Shown here piece after piece: positions 29,704-38,548 of a DNA stretch of 64,000 bases (its first letter is position 1; the number at the start of each line of letters is the position of its first letter). The stretch comes from Gammaproteobacteria bacterium (lineage in GTDB: Bacteria; Pseudomonadota; Gammaproteobacteria; SZUA-140): positions 17,074 to 81,073 of the forward strand of contig JADLCS010000058.1 of the NCBI GenBank assembly GCA_020847075.1. Reading direction: 5' to 3'. Under the pieces are notes generated by a model, which did not search any database, had not been told where the DNA came from, and was given only the letters and a program-made list of their open reading frames with translations. The translations under genes were made by a program, and so were the position numbers.

Positions 29704-29937
29704 ATGGATCTCAAGGTACGGTATTTTGCTAGCCTGCGTGACCGCATGGGACGTTCGGAAGAGAAGGTCAGCATCGATCAGGGCAAGGTAACGGTGGCGG
29801 ATCTGTGGAAGAAGGTTTCGAACGCCCCCTTGCCGGAAACCATTCTGGTCGCCGTGAACATGGAATATACGGATGCGGCTCACGAACTGAAGAGTGGCGA
29901 TGAGGTCGCGTTTTTCCCACCGGTTACGGGAGGATGA
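29704..29937 (+). CDS. moaD: molybdopterin synthase small subunit MoaD
   Basis: 77-aa ubiquitin-like protein ending PPVTGG. Confidence 0.95.
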   Translation: MDLKVRYFASLRDRMGRSEEKVSIDQGKVTVADLWKKVSNAPLPETILVAVNMEYTDAAHELKSGDEVAFFPPVTGG

Positions 29938-29940
29938 TGT

Positions 29941-30414
29941 ATGAAGGTTTTTATAACCAAAGACGTCTTGGATCCGTATAAAGAGATTCTGGATTACGAG
30001 AAGGCGGCGTTGCCTCCCGGAAAGCACGGTGGTGTAGTTTCTTTCGTCGGTACGATGCGCGATTTTAACGACGGACAGGACGTTCGTGCGATGAATCTCG
30101 ACTACTATCCGGGAATGACGGAACACCATATCGAGCGTGTTTGCCAAGAGGCGATGAACGAGTGGGATGTAATGGATTGTCTGGTCGCCCACCGGGTCGG
30201 TGAAATGATCCCTACCGATCCGATCGTTCTGGTGGCCGTGTGGTCCGCGCATCGCAAGGATTCGTTCGATGCCTGTCGTTACATCATCAATTATCTGAAA
30301 GAGAGCGCCCCTTTCTGGAAGTGTGAGGTGACGACCGCGGGAAAGAAGCACTGGGTCGAAAAGAACTCGGAAGATCCCGGCGTCGCCAAGCGGGTGGTTC
30401 GTAAATCGGCCTAA
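29941..30414 (+). CDS. moaE: molybdopterin synthase catalytic subunit MoaE
   Basis: GGVVSFVGTMRDFNDGQ, VAVWSAHRKDSFDACRYIINYLKESAPFWKCE. Confidence 0.96.
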   Translation: MKVFITKDVLDPYKEILDYEKAALPPGKHGGVVSFVGTMRDFNDGQDVRAMNLDYYPGMTEHHIERVCQEAMNEWDVMDCLVAHRVGEMIPTDPIVLVAVWSAHRKDSFDACRYIINYLKESAPFWKCEVTTAGKKHWVEKNSEDPGVAKRVVRKSA

Positions 30415-30542
30415 GTCCTTCGCCGGAGCCTGACACGAGACTTCGCCTCGTGGTCGGGGCGAGGTCCTCCTTTCCTCAATTAATCCCTAATCATCCTTGT
30501 CGATTCAGCTTGACTGAAACCTTATGAGGGATAAAATATTAC

Positions 30543-30571
30543 ATGTGATCTGGAAATAATACAGATTACAT
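30543..30571. promoter_or_regulatory. candidate operator upstream of the nickel-uptake operon
   Basis: ATGTGATCTG-N9-CAGATTACAT imperfect inverted repeat (9/10) in an AT-rich intergenic region. Confidence 0.4.
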
Positions 30572-30717
30572 CATATCTTCAAGTTTTATCATTGAAAATC
30601 ATATGGCTGGATCATCACCCATAAAATCATCAGAGGTTAAGATCCATTGACTACCGGAAGCCGTAACCCCTGATTGGTCCTGGTCAAAAAAATCCTTCTA
30701 TTCAGGAGCACGTCAAA

Positions 30718-31512
30718 ATGAGCGATAAGAAAATGAAATTGAGCCTTTTCCTGGGTGGCTTGTTAGCCATGGGGGCGATCGGTACGGCCTCCGCCCACTT
30801 TCAGATGATTATCCCGTCGGATGACATGGTCAGGCAGGATGAGAATCGCAATCTGGATATCGACGTGATGTTCTGGCATCCCTTTGAAGGTCATGGGATG
30901 GACATGGTAAAGCCGGCACAGTTCGGTGTTCTCGTCGGCGGCAAGAAAGTGAGCCTGCTGGATAGCCTGAAACCCAACAAATTCAAGGGCACGGACGGCG
31001 AGACGCACGATGGATTCAAGGTCTCCTATGAGCTGAAGTCAAACTGTGATCACACGTTCTATATCGAGCCGAAGCCTTATTGGGAGCCGGCTGAGGAATC
31101 TTTCATCATTCACTACACCAAGGTCGTGGTGAACGCCTTCGGGCTGGAGGAAGGCTGGGGCGATGAGGTCGGTCTCAAGACCGAGATCGCGCCTTTGACG
31201 CGTCCCTATGGCATCTACGCCGGCAACGTGTTTCAGGGGGTGGTCAAGGTCAATGGGAAGCCCGCGCCCTTTACCGAAGTCGAGGTTGAATACTACAACA
31301 AGGACGGCAAGCTGAAGGCGGCCGCCGATCCCATGATCACCCAGGTGGTGAAGGCGGATGCCAACGGTGTATTCACCTATGCGATGCCCAGGGCCGGCTG
31401 GTGGGGTTTTGCCGCGCTGAATGAAGATGAGAATACCATGCAGCATGATGGCAAGGACTATCCGATCGAGATCGGGGCCGTGCTGTGGGTTCGCACCCAT
31501 GATATGAAGTAA
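30718..31512 (+). CDS. DUF4198 domain-containing secreted protein (NikK-like nickel-uptake component)
   Basis: Signal peptide ending TASAHFQMIIP; DUF4198 pattern; first gene of a NikKLMQO-type operon. Confidence 0.85.
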   Translation: MSDKKMKLSLFLGGLLAMGAIGTASAHFQMIIPSDDMVRQDENRNLDIDVMFWHPFEGHGMDMVKPAQFGVLVGGKKVSLLDSLKPNKFKGTDGETHDGFKVSYELKSNCDHTFYIEPKPYWEPAEESFIIHYTKVVVNAFGLEEGWGDEVGLKTEIAPLTRPYGIYAGNVFQGVVKVNGKPAPFTEVEVEYYNKDGKLKAAADPMITQVVKADANGVFTYAMPRAGWWGFAALNEDENTMQHDGKDYPIEIGAVLWVRTHDMK

Positions 31513-31547
31513 GGTCTGCGTCACTCACATGCCATTATGAGGTCCTC

Positions 31548-32267
31548 ATGTCTACTTTCGTTGTTCAGATGAAAGGAGCAGGAGTAGAAGGTGCGCCCCG
31601 TTTCTGGGGCGCACTTTTCAGCGCGTTTGAATTCCGTTTCCTGCTGCTGCTTGCCGGCGTTATCGCCCTGTCTCTCGCGTCCAGCCATGCCTACGCGCAT
31701 AAGGTGAACATGTTTGCCTATGTCGAGGGCAACAAGGTCATGATGGAAGGGTATTTTGCCGACGGCAACAAGCCGATGAACTGTGATGTCATTGTGACCG
31801 ATCCCGACAAAAATGTTCTGGTCAAGGGATTGACGGATCGTGAGGGAAAGTTTTCATTCGACATCCCGAAGATCACCGATCTCAGGATCGTTCTCAATGC
31901 CGGGATGGGGCATCGTGCCGAGTTTGTCATCTCACGAGATGAATTGACCGGTGTCAGCCCGGCCGCCGAGTCGGGGACGGAGGGCGATGCGGGTACCGTG
32001 GAGAGTGACGAGACGGCGGGGACGGATGCGTCGAGCGACGTCTCATCGCTATCTTCCGGGGTATCGAATGCCAGTGAGGCGGCCATTCGCAAGGCGGTTG
32101 CCGAAGCTAATGTGCCTTTGATGCGGGCGATAGAGGAACTGAAGGAAGGTGTAAACTTTGCGAACATCGTGGGCGGGATAGGTTTCATCTTCGGCATCGT
32201 CGGGATATTGTTTTACGTCAAGGCGCGCAAGACGCTCGATTCCCGATCTTCCGCTGCGGCAAAGTGA
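31548..32267 (+). CDS. NikL-like membrane-anchored protein of an ECF nickel transporter
   Basis: HAYAHKVNMFAYVEGNKVMMEGYFADG, one C-terminal TM helix; sits between NikK-like and CbiM-like genes. Start uncertain. Confidence 0.8.
   Translation: MSTFVVQMKGAGVEGAPRFWGALFSAFEFRFLLLLAGVIALSLASSHAYAHKVNMFAYVEGNKVMMEGYFADGNKPMNCDVIVTDPDKNVLVKGLTDREGKFSFDIPKITDLRIVLNAGMGHRAEFVISRDELTGVSPAAESGTEGDAGTVESDETAGTDASSDVSSLSSGVSNASEAAIRKAVAEANVPLMRAIEELKEGVNFANIVGGIGFIFGIVGILFYVKARKTLDSRSSAAAK
31591..31618 (+). terminator. intrinsic-terminator-like hairpin at the nikK/nikL junction, inside the annotated N-terminus of nikL
   Basis: GTGCGCCCC-GTTTCT-GGGGCGCAC-TTTT, perfect 9-bp stem. Confidence 0.6.
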
Positions 32268-32342
32268 ATTTTTCTCCATTTTCATACAGGGGTTGCCGAT
32301 AAGATCCCTATGAATTAACGATCACGGTCCTGGCAGGATCCT

Positions 32343-32987
32343 ATGCATATATCAGAAGGCGTATTGAGCGCTCCGGTGTTGATCACCGGCTTTGTCGGTA
32401 CTGCTGTACTTGCCGCAGTCACCATGCGCAAAATGGATCTGGAGGAAATCCCCAAGATTTCCGTCATCACATCGGTATTTTTCGTCTCCTCACTCATTCA
32501 TGTCCCCATCGGGGTCACCAGCGTCCATTTGATCCTGAATGGTTTGGTCGGGGTTATCCTCGGATGGCGGGCGTTTCCCGCAGTTCTGGTCGGATTAGTG
32601 TTGCAGGCGATACTGTTCGGGCATGGTGGGGTGACTGTCATCGGTGTGAACTGCCTGATGATGGGCGGCGGGGCACTGATGGCCTATGTGGTGTGGCAGC
32701 AGCGTCATCACTTCTCACTCAAGCGCAAGGAGATGATTTTCGGTGCACTGGCTGGTGCGACCGGTGTCGGATTCTCCGGCATTGTCCTTGCCCTGGCGCT
32801 CGCGACTACCGGCGAGGCATTCCATGCGGTCGCGGGGGCGGTGCTCATCGCGCATATCCCGATAATCATCATAGAAGCAGGAGTCGTGGGTGCCTGCGCC
32901 GAGTTCCTGAGCCGTGTCAAGCCCGAAATCCTGGCCGGTCAACGGCCGACGCCAAACCCGGCCGGTTCGGCCGATGTTGCGACGTGA
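32343..32987 (+). CDS. CbiM/NikM-family cobalt/nickel ECF transporter S component
   Basis: MHISEGVLSAPVLITG with N-terminal Met-His; polytopic. Confidence 0.93.
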   Translation: MHISEGVLSAPVLITGFVGTAVLAAVTMRKMDLEEIPKISVITSVFFVSSLIHVPIGVTSVHLILNGLVGVILGWRAFPAVLVGLVLQAILFGHGGVTVIGVNCLMMGGGALMAYVVWQQRHHFSLKRKEMIFGALAGATGVGFSGIVLALALATTGEAFHAVAGAVLIAHIPIIIIEAGVVGACAEFLSRVKPEILAGQRPTPNPAGSADVAT

Positions 32988-33030
32988 AGATGCTCCACGG
33001 TGCTTATCCTGATGTCCTCCCGGGGATTCC

Positions 33031-33819
33031 ATGGCCTTAGATATAGATCGATATTCCAGCATTGATTCGCCCATAAGCCGCTGGGATCCGCGGTTCAAGA
33101 TCTTTGCCCTGGGGATACTGATAATCTCCATCGCGCTGCTGAAGACCATACCCGTGGCGATCACTGCACTGGCGATCGCCGCGGTGATCATCGGGATGAG
33201 CGCCTTGCCACTGCATTTTATTTCTCATGGCTTATCCTTCATCCTCGTTTTTCTCGTCCCGTTTTTTTTCATCATGCCCTTCAGTTATCCGGGTGAAGCC
33301 GCCTTCCGTGTCTTGGGCCTTCCATTCGCTTGGGAGGGATTGAGGTATGCGACGCTGATCTTCACGAAGGCGCTGGCGATCGTTCTCGTCTCTTTTTCCA
33401 TATTCGGTTCGAGTCGATTCGACGTTTCCATGATCGCGCTGCAAAAATTGAAATGTCCCAAGATCATCGTTCAGATGCTGCTGTTTACATATCGCTATAC
33501 CTATGTATTTCTGGAAGAAATGCATCGCATGCATACCTCGATGCATTCCCGTGGGTTCGTTGCGGGCACGAATGCGCAGACATTACGCATCTACGGAAAT
33601 TTTATCGGGACTTTGCTGGTGCGCAGCTTTGAGCGCACGGATCGCGTGTATAAAGCCATGCTGTCTAAAGGCTATCAGGGTGAACTGCACTCTATGGTCA
33701 AATTCAAGTCGTCTTCCCCGGACATTCTTAAGGGGCTAATTGTGATAGGATTGGCGCTGGCCTTGTTATTGTCGGATTACGGCGGGATCTTCACGGCCGC
33801 GGAACAGGGCTGGTATTAG
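33031..33819 (+). CDS. CbiQ/NikQ-family ECF transporter T component
   Basis: DPRFKIFALGILIISIALL; RSFERTDRVYKAMLSKGYQGE. Confidence 0.93.
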   Translation: MALDIDRYSSIDSPISRWDPRFKIFALGILIISIALLKTIPVAITALAIAAVIIGMSALPLHFISHGLSFILVFLVPFFFIMPFSYPGEAAFRVLGLPFAWEGLRYATLIFTKALAIVLVSFSIFGSSRFDVSMIALQKLKCPKIIVQMLLFTYRYTYVFLEEMHRMHTSMHSRGFVAGTNAQTLRIYGNFIGTLLVRSFERTDRVYKAMLSKGYQGELHSMVKFKSSSPDILKGLIVIGLALALLLSDYGGIFTAAEQGWY

Positions 33820-33856
33820 AACAATAAACTTATCCCTTTGATCTTGCGAGGATAGG

Positions 33857-34951
33857 ATGTCAGAGCGCGTCCTTGTTGAAGCCGATAACCTGCATTTCTC
33901 CTATCCTGACGGGCACAAGGTCCTGAAGGGGATTTCCTTCAGGATCAAACGGGGCGAGAAGGTCGCGCTGATAGGACCGAACGGCGCGGGAAAATCCACC
34001 CTGATGAGCCATCTGAACGGGGTGCAACTGGCGAGTTCCGGGCGTATCGTCATCGACGGGATTCCGGTCAGTAAAAACAACCTGAAAGAAATTCGCCGCA
34101 AGATCGGGATCGTGTTCCAGGATCCCGATGATCAGCTCTTTTGTCCGACGGTTTACGATGACGTTGCATTTGGTCCCTTGAATCTGGGATTGCCCGAGCA
34201 TGAGATTACCTCCCGTGTCCAGGAGGCCTTGTCCGTGGTCGGTCTGGAGGGGTTTGATCAGCGTTCCTCGTTTCACCTATCCTTCGGCGAGCGCAAGCGC
34301 CTCGCATTGGCTACGGTATTATCCTATCAGCCCGAGATCCTGGTGTTCGATGAGCCGTCGACCAACATGGATCCGATGAATCGCAGGAATCTCATCAATT
34401 GGCTCAAGAATTCGGATAAAACCCTGCTGCTCTGTACACATGATCTCGATATCGCCCTCGAGGTATGCGATCGTTGCCTGTTGCTCACCGACGGCCGTAT
34501 CGAGAGCGACGGGCCGACCCATAAGATCCTCTATGATCGAGGGCTGCTCGAGAGGAACAAGCTTGAGATGCCCCTCGCGCTCATGACTCATGAGTTGTTG
34601 CACGATATTCTGGCCGAACAGGACATGGACGAGGAGCACCGGCATATAATCGGGAAATTCCTGCATGCCCATCGTCATGCCCATGGATCCGATGCGCACA
34701 TCCACGTCCATCTGCATGCGCATGAACACGGCCACGAACACTTGCATGAGAAAGTCGACGAGTCGCACTTCCATGAAGTGGACGAGCGCCACCATGAAGT
34801 ATCTCATGATCATATCGCCGTGCCCCATTCCCACGGTGGTGGAGAGGGGCAGCACGACCATGACCACGATCATGGTCATCATCATGACCATTCCCACCCT
34901 CACGATCATGATGGAGAGGATACCGGGCATAAGTCACGGGATGCAGGCTGA
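33857..34951 (+). CDS. CbiO/NikO-family ECF transporter ATPase with His-rich C-terminal extension
   Basis: [40 protein letters not shown]; residues 261-358 contain 35 His by count. Confidence 0.95.
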   Translation: MSERVLVEADNLHFSYPDGHKVLKGISFRIKRGEKVALIGPNGAGKSTLMSHLNGVQLASSGRIVIDGIPVSKNNLKEIRRKIGIVFQDPDDQLFCPTVYDDVAFGPLNLGLPEHEITSRVQEALSVVGLEGFDQRSSFHLSFGERKRLALATVLSYQPEILVFDEPSTNMDPMNRRNLINWLKNSDKTLLLCTHDLDIALEVCDRCLLLTDGRIESDGPTHKILYDRGLLERNKLEMPLALMTHELLHDILAEQDMDEEHRHIIGKFLHAHRHAHGSDAHIHVHLHAHEHGHEHLHEKVDESHFHEVDERHHEVSHDHIAVPHSHGGGEGQHDHDHDHGHHHDHSHPHDHDGEDTGHKSRDAG

Positions 34952-35204
34952 GTCCGTTGTCGGAGGGGGATTCGGGTGCTTGCCAGGAGTGGCTTGAGCG
35001 TCCGCGATCCCGGGCTGGCGCTGAAACAGACTGGAAAAGCTCATCGCTGCGGCGGCGCGCCTCGGGTGGAGGGGTGGCCGTGGCGACGCCCGCTGATTCT
35101 TTCAGAACATTCTCGACGCGTCGGACGCATGGGGCATGTCATACCCCTGACGTCAACCGTAATGTCCCATCCCTTGTCGGAATGGCATCATTTGATGTCC
35201 AGGG

Positions 35205-35498
35205 TCAGCGATATTTCAGGATTTCCATGAGCTCGTCGATGATCTCGCCGGCGTCCCCCCGGCTCCCCGCGGTTACCACGTGATCATGGAGATGGCTGCG
35301 CAGGATGATGTCTCCGACCTTCACCATGGCGCCGTCGACCGCCCTGATCTGCTTGATGACATCGACGCAATAGACTGAATCGACTTCCATCATCCGTATG
35401 ATCCCTTCCACGTGCCCCTTGATGGAGCGCAGCCGGGCAATGGCTTCCGAGCGGGTGGCGGGATTCAGCTGCAGGTTCTGGTGGCAACCGGCCATCAC
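35205..35498 (-). CDS. CsoR/RcnR-family metal-sensing transcriptional repressor
   Basis: ATRSEAIARLRSIKGHVEGIIRMMEVDSVYCVDVIKQIRAVDGAM...IILRSHLHDHVV; family fold with C...HxxxH ligands. Confidence 0.9.
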   Translation of the reverse strand: MMAGCHQNLQLNPATRSEAIARLRSIKGHVEGIIRMMEVDSVYCVDVIKQIRAVDGAMVKVGDIILRSHLHDHVVTAGSRGDAGEIIDELMEILKYR

Positions 35499-35692
35499 GC
35501 GACTACGGCTGAATAGCCCGCTTCACGTATGGCCGTGATAACGGCCTGGGTGTCGGGTGAGCCTTCTATGACGGCGGTTCCATTGTCGAGGCGGATCTCC
35601 TTGATTTGCTGGACGCCGGGCACCGCGCGCAGCGCCTTTTCAACCGAGTTGACGCAGTGATTGCAGCTCATGCCGGTAATTTTGACGATCAT
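35495..35692 (-). CDS. heavy-metal-associated (HMA) domain metallochaperone
   Basis: MIVKITGMSCNHCVNSVEKALRAVPGV: MxCxxC motif, 65 aa. Confidence 0.92.
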   Translation of the reverse strand: MIVKITGMSCNHCVNSVEKALRAVPGVQQIKEIRLDNGTAVIEGSPDTQAVITAIREAGYSAVVA

Positions 35693-35710
35693 GGCCTTTT
35701 GCTCCTTATT

Positions 35711-35728
35711 CCACCCCAGGTGGGGTGG
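35711..35728 (-). promoter_or_regulatory. CsoR-type operator 1
   Basis: CCACCCC-AGGT-GGGGTGG perfect inverted repeat just upstream of the HMA gene. Confidence 0.65.
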
Positions 35729-35762
35729 GGTAGTTGAGATGAAAATATCATCCCTGTTTTTC

Positions 35763-35781
35763 TACCCTGGGACAAGGGGTA
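35763..35781 (-). promoter_or_regulatory. CsoR/RcnR-type operator 2
   Basis: TACCC-TGGGACAAG-GGGTA inverted repeat, G/C-tract operator style. Confidence 0.55.
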
Positions 35782-35799
35782 AAATTATTACCTTTTAAT

Positions 35800-35860
35800 C
35801 ATCGGCCTAATGATCCCGCCTGGCGGGACACCGGCGCCGACGAGGCGGCGGAGGCCGATG
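35800..35860. other. multi-stem inverted-repeat element (possible structured RNA)
   Basis: Outer stem CATCGGCC/GGCCGATG; inner TCCCGCC-T-GGCGGGA hairpin; second inner GC-rich hairpin CGCC-GACGA-GGCG. Confidence 0.5.
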
Positions 35861-36023
35861 TCCATATTCGCTCTTATTTTTACAGTAATGAATATTCATA
35901 CTATGTATCTGATTGTTGATTGAGATATTCTTTCAAAGTCGGATAATCTTTGCGCTGGGATCGCGAGCGGGCGTTTTTACAATGCCAAAACATAAACTTA
36001 ATTAACTTTTAGGAAAACAGATT

Positions 36024-36485
36024 ATGGAACGCATCACGATGTCGCTTGATTCTGTGCTGGCGGATTTATTCGATAAATTCATAGCCGAACACGGTTATAC
36101 CAATCGTTCCGAGGCGATGCGGGACCTGATCCGCCAGCAACTCGAAAAGGAGCAACTGGAAAAATCGGGGGATGGTTATTGTGTCGCGAGCTTGAGCTAT
36201 GTATACAACCATCACGAACTGGAACTCGCCAGCCGCATTACCGAGGCCCACCACGATCATCACGAACTGATGCTTTCCAGTATGCATGTACACCTTGATC
36301 ATGATAATTGCTTGGAAATCACGATCATGCGTGGACCTGTCGGGATTGTCAGAAATACCGCGAATGCCATCATGGCGGAGCGGGGTGTACGTCACGGCAA
36401 GCTGAACATGGTGCCGATCGATATCAGCGAGGTCAGCCATTCCCATGGTGGGCAACCCCATGTCCACAGCCGCCCGTTGACTTGA
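36024..36485 (+). CDS. nikR: nickel-responsive transcriptional regulator NikR
   Basis: RHH N-terminus MERITMSLDSVLADLFDKFIAEHGYTNRSEAMRDLIR; ACT-like YNHHELELASRITEAHHDHHELMLSSMHVHLDHDNCLE. Confidence 0.96.
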   Translation: MERITMSLDSVLADLFDKFIAEHGYTNRSEAMRDLIRQQLEKEQLEKSGDGYCVASLSYVYNHHELELASRITEAHHDHHELMLSSMHVHLDHDNCLEITIMRGPVGIVRNTANAIMAERGVRHGKLNMVPIDISEVSHSHGGQPHVHSRPLT

Positions 36486-36619
36486 TGTCCGATCCTGTTT
36501 TTGTCCCCCGGTTTTTGTCTGCTTCTGGGCGCTATATGGCGCGGAATTTGCCTTAAGATCGGCCGGGAGGGGGGATTGCCGCGGCAATTCCAGCCCAGCC
36601 ATGAACCCGGCGTCATATA

Positions 36620-37249
36620 GTGCATATGAGAGAAAAGGAAAAAACCACAAGCATCCTATTCGTCCGTCACGGGCAGGCCGATTTCCCGCAGGACAGGCTC
36701 TATTGCGATGAGCGCGAGGATCCTCCGCTGACCGCCGAGGGGCTACTGCAGGCTCAGCGTGCCGCGGCCTTGCTTGAAGGGCAGTCCATCGATGCCATCT
36801 ACAGCAGTCCGATGCAGCGTACCCGCACGACGGCAGAGCAGATAGCCGCCCGTTGTGGGGCACAGGTAATCTTTGATCCCAAGCTCAAGGAGCGTCCGTT
36901 CGGGATCTGGGATGGCTTGTACTTCGATGCAATCGCCAGAGATTATCCGGAGCAGTTTCAAGCCTGGAAGAAGGATCCGGTATCTTTTGTCCCCGAGGGC
37001 GGAGAACCTATCCACGCGCATATGGAGCGTGTGAAGATGGCGATCCGGCAGATCGTCGAGAATCACCGCGGGCGGCGCATCGCTGTCGTGTCCCATGTCG
37101 GTCCGATACGGATGTGTCTCACGGATGCGCTCGAGATGCCATTGACCTCTTATCGACGTCTGACGATCGATTATGCCTCTGTCACGAGGGTCGATTACGG
37201 CAGCAAGCAAAACAATCTCGTGTATATGAATATTTCAGGCAAGGTATGA
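36620..37249 (+). CDS. histidine phosphatase family protein (phosphoglycerate-mutase-like)
   Basis: ILFVRHGQADFPQDRLYCD, IYSSPMQRTRTTAEQIA, VVSHVGPIRM. Confidence 0.92.
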   Translation: MHMREKEKTTSILFVRHGQADFPQDRLYCDEREDPPLTAEGLLQAQRAAALLEGQSIDAIYSSPMQRTRTTAEQIAARCGAQVIFDPKLKERPFGIWDGLYFDAIARDYPEQFQAWKKDPVSFVPEGGEPIHAHMERVKMAIRQIVENHRGRRIAVVSHVGPIRMCLTDALEMPLTSYRRLTIDYASVTRVDYGSKQNNLVYMNISGKV

Positions 37250-37530
37250 AGCGCGTGGGGGCTCGTTTGCCGGCCTCGTGGCAGGCAAGTTGTCTTTCCG
37301 GCTTTTTTACCGATATAGACGGTAGTGGATCAGGCTATGGCGCGGGCATGGTCCGAAATGGACACGGTGAGAGCCATATGCTAGCATCAAGCCATTGGTT
37401 TTATTGCGTCTATTTGTAGAGTGTGGGTTGGGACGGGGAGGTTGATCGAGGCATCTCCGTCGTCGCAAGGTAGCGAAATAGTTCACCCCATGCGTTTTTG
37501 ACAGGCCACGGTGCTTGGAGGATTCAGAAG

Positions 37531-38496
37531 ATGGTTAATCGTGCAGCTGTGAAAATGATGCCGAAGCTTTATCAAGCCGGTGGCGCGACCTTGTTTCTGC
37601 TGGTCGCCGGCCCGACGCAAGCACTCCCGGTGTTCGATAACTGGACCGTTGCCAACGGCAACGTCAGTGTGAGTTGTCCCGCGGGCTTTACCTGCGAAAC
37701 CCTGACCACCGGCGACGGGTTTGCCCAGGTGCAGTGGGTTGAAACCGCGACAGGAGACACGTTCATCCAGACGATCATCACGGATCAGGGGGCAGGAGCC
37801 GGCGGCGGTACGCCGTCTTCAGGCCTTGGCTACAGCGACGAGAGTTTCATCATGCTGGGCGGCTCCAACGGCATTTCCTCGCGCCAGCACTATCTCCAGG
37901 ACGATACGGCGACTACCGGTACGATCTTTGAGAATACGACGGCGCTCAACACCGGCTGGGCGCAGACCAATCCGACCAGTCCGGATATGGACGTCACCCA
38001 GACCCTGACCGTCGATGCGACTCCGGCGGTGACGGGCGATGAGTTTACCAATGCCTTCGAGATGCACCTCATTCATGATGCCGGCGGAACGACCACGGGC
38101 AGCAGCATCACCATTTCCCAGGATTCGGGGCTGGGGAACGGGGTCGATACGTCCACCGACGCGCAGAAATTCCAACTGGTCCATTTGCAGGGAAGCTATG
38201 TCGCCACCGGTTCGAGCATCACGCTTGATCCCACTACCACGGCGAGCGGCGGAACCGTGGCCTGGGGGGCAGGCGACGACATCATGATTCGCTGGATCGG
38301 TCAGGGGATAGATCTCGGCGCCCAGGGCACGGCGATTTTCGGATTCCAGGGTATCACGAACAATACCACGGACGAGGAGGCCACGACCTTCTCCACGACC
38401 AGCGCCGGCATAACGGTGGATGGCTCGGACCCGCAGGGCTACGGTACGCCGTTTGACTGGGATACCATCTTCGGGGCCACGCCGCCTCAGCTATAG
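37531..38496 (+). CDS. secreted hypothetical protein
   Basis: RBS GGAGGA before the ATG, signal peptide ATLFLLVAGPTQALP, Thr/Gly/Asp-rich mature region. Confidence 0.65.
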   Translation: MVNRAAVKMMPKLYQAGGATLFLLVAGPTQALPVFDNWTVANGNVSVSCPAGFTCETLTTGDGFAQVQWVETATGDTFIQTIITDQGAGAGGGTPSSGLGYSDESFIMLGGSNGISSRQHYLQDDTATTGTIFENTTALNTGWAQTNPTSPDMDVTQTLTVDATPAVTGDEFTNAFEMHLIHDAGGTTTGSSITISQDSGLGNGVDTSTDAQKFQLVHLQGSYVATGSSITLDPTTTASGGTVAWGAGDDIMIRWIGQGIDLGAQGTAIFGFQGITNNTTDEEATTFSTTSAGITVDGSDPQGYGTPFDWDTIFGATPPQL

Positions 38497-38548
38497 CGCC
38501 CGCTGGCTGGCCGTTTTTCTGGCCGCGCCGCCATGTCTAGTCCCATCG

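Noticed and set aside
30420-30475. CACGAG/CTCGTG hairpin after moaE
   Set aside because: Possible terminator but no clear T run; insufficient support.
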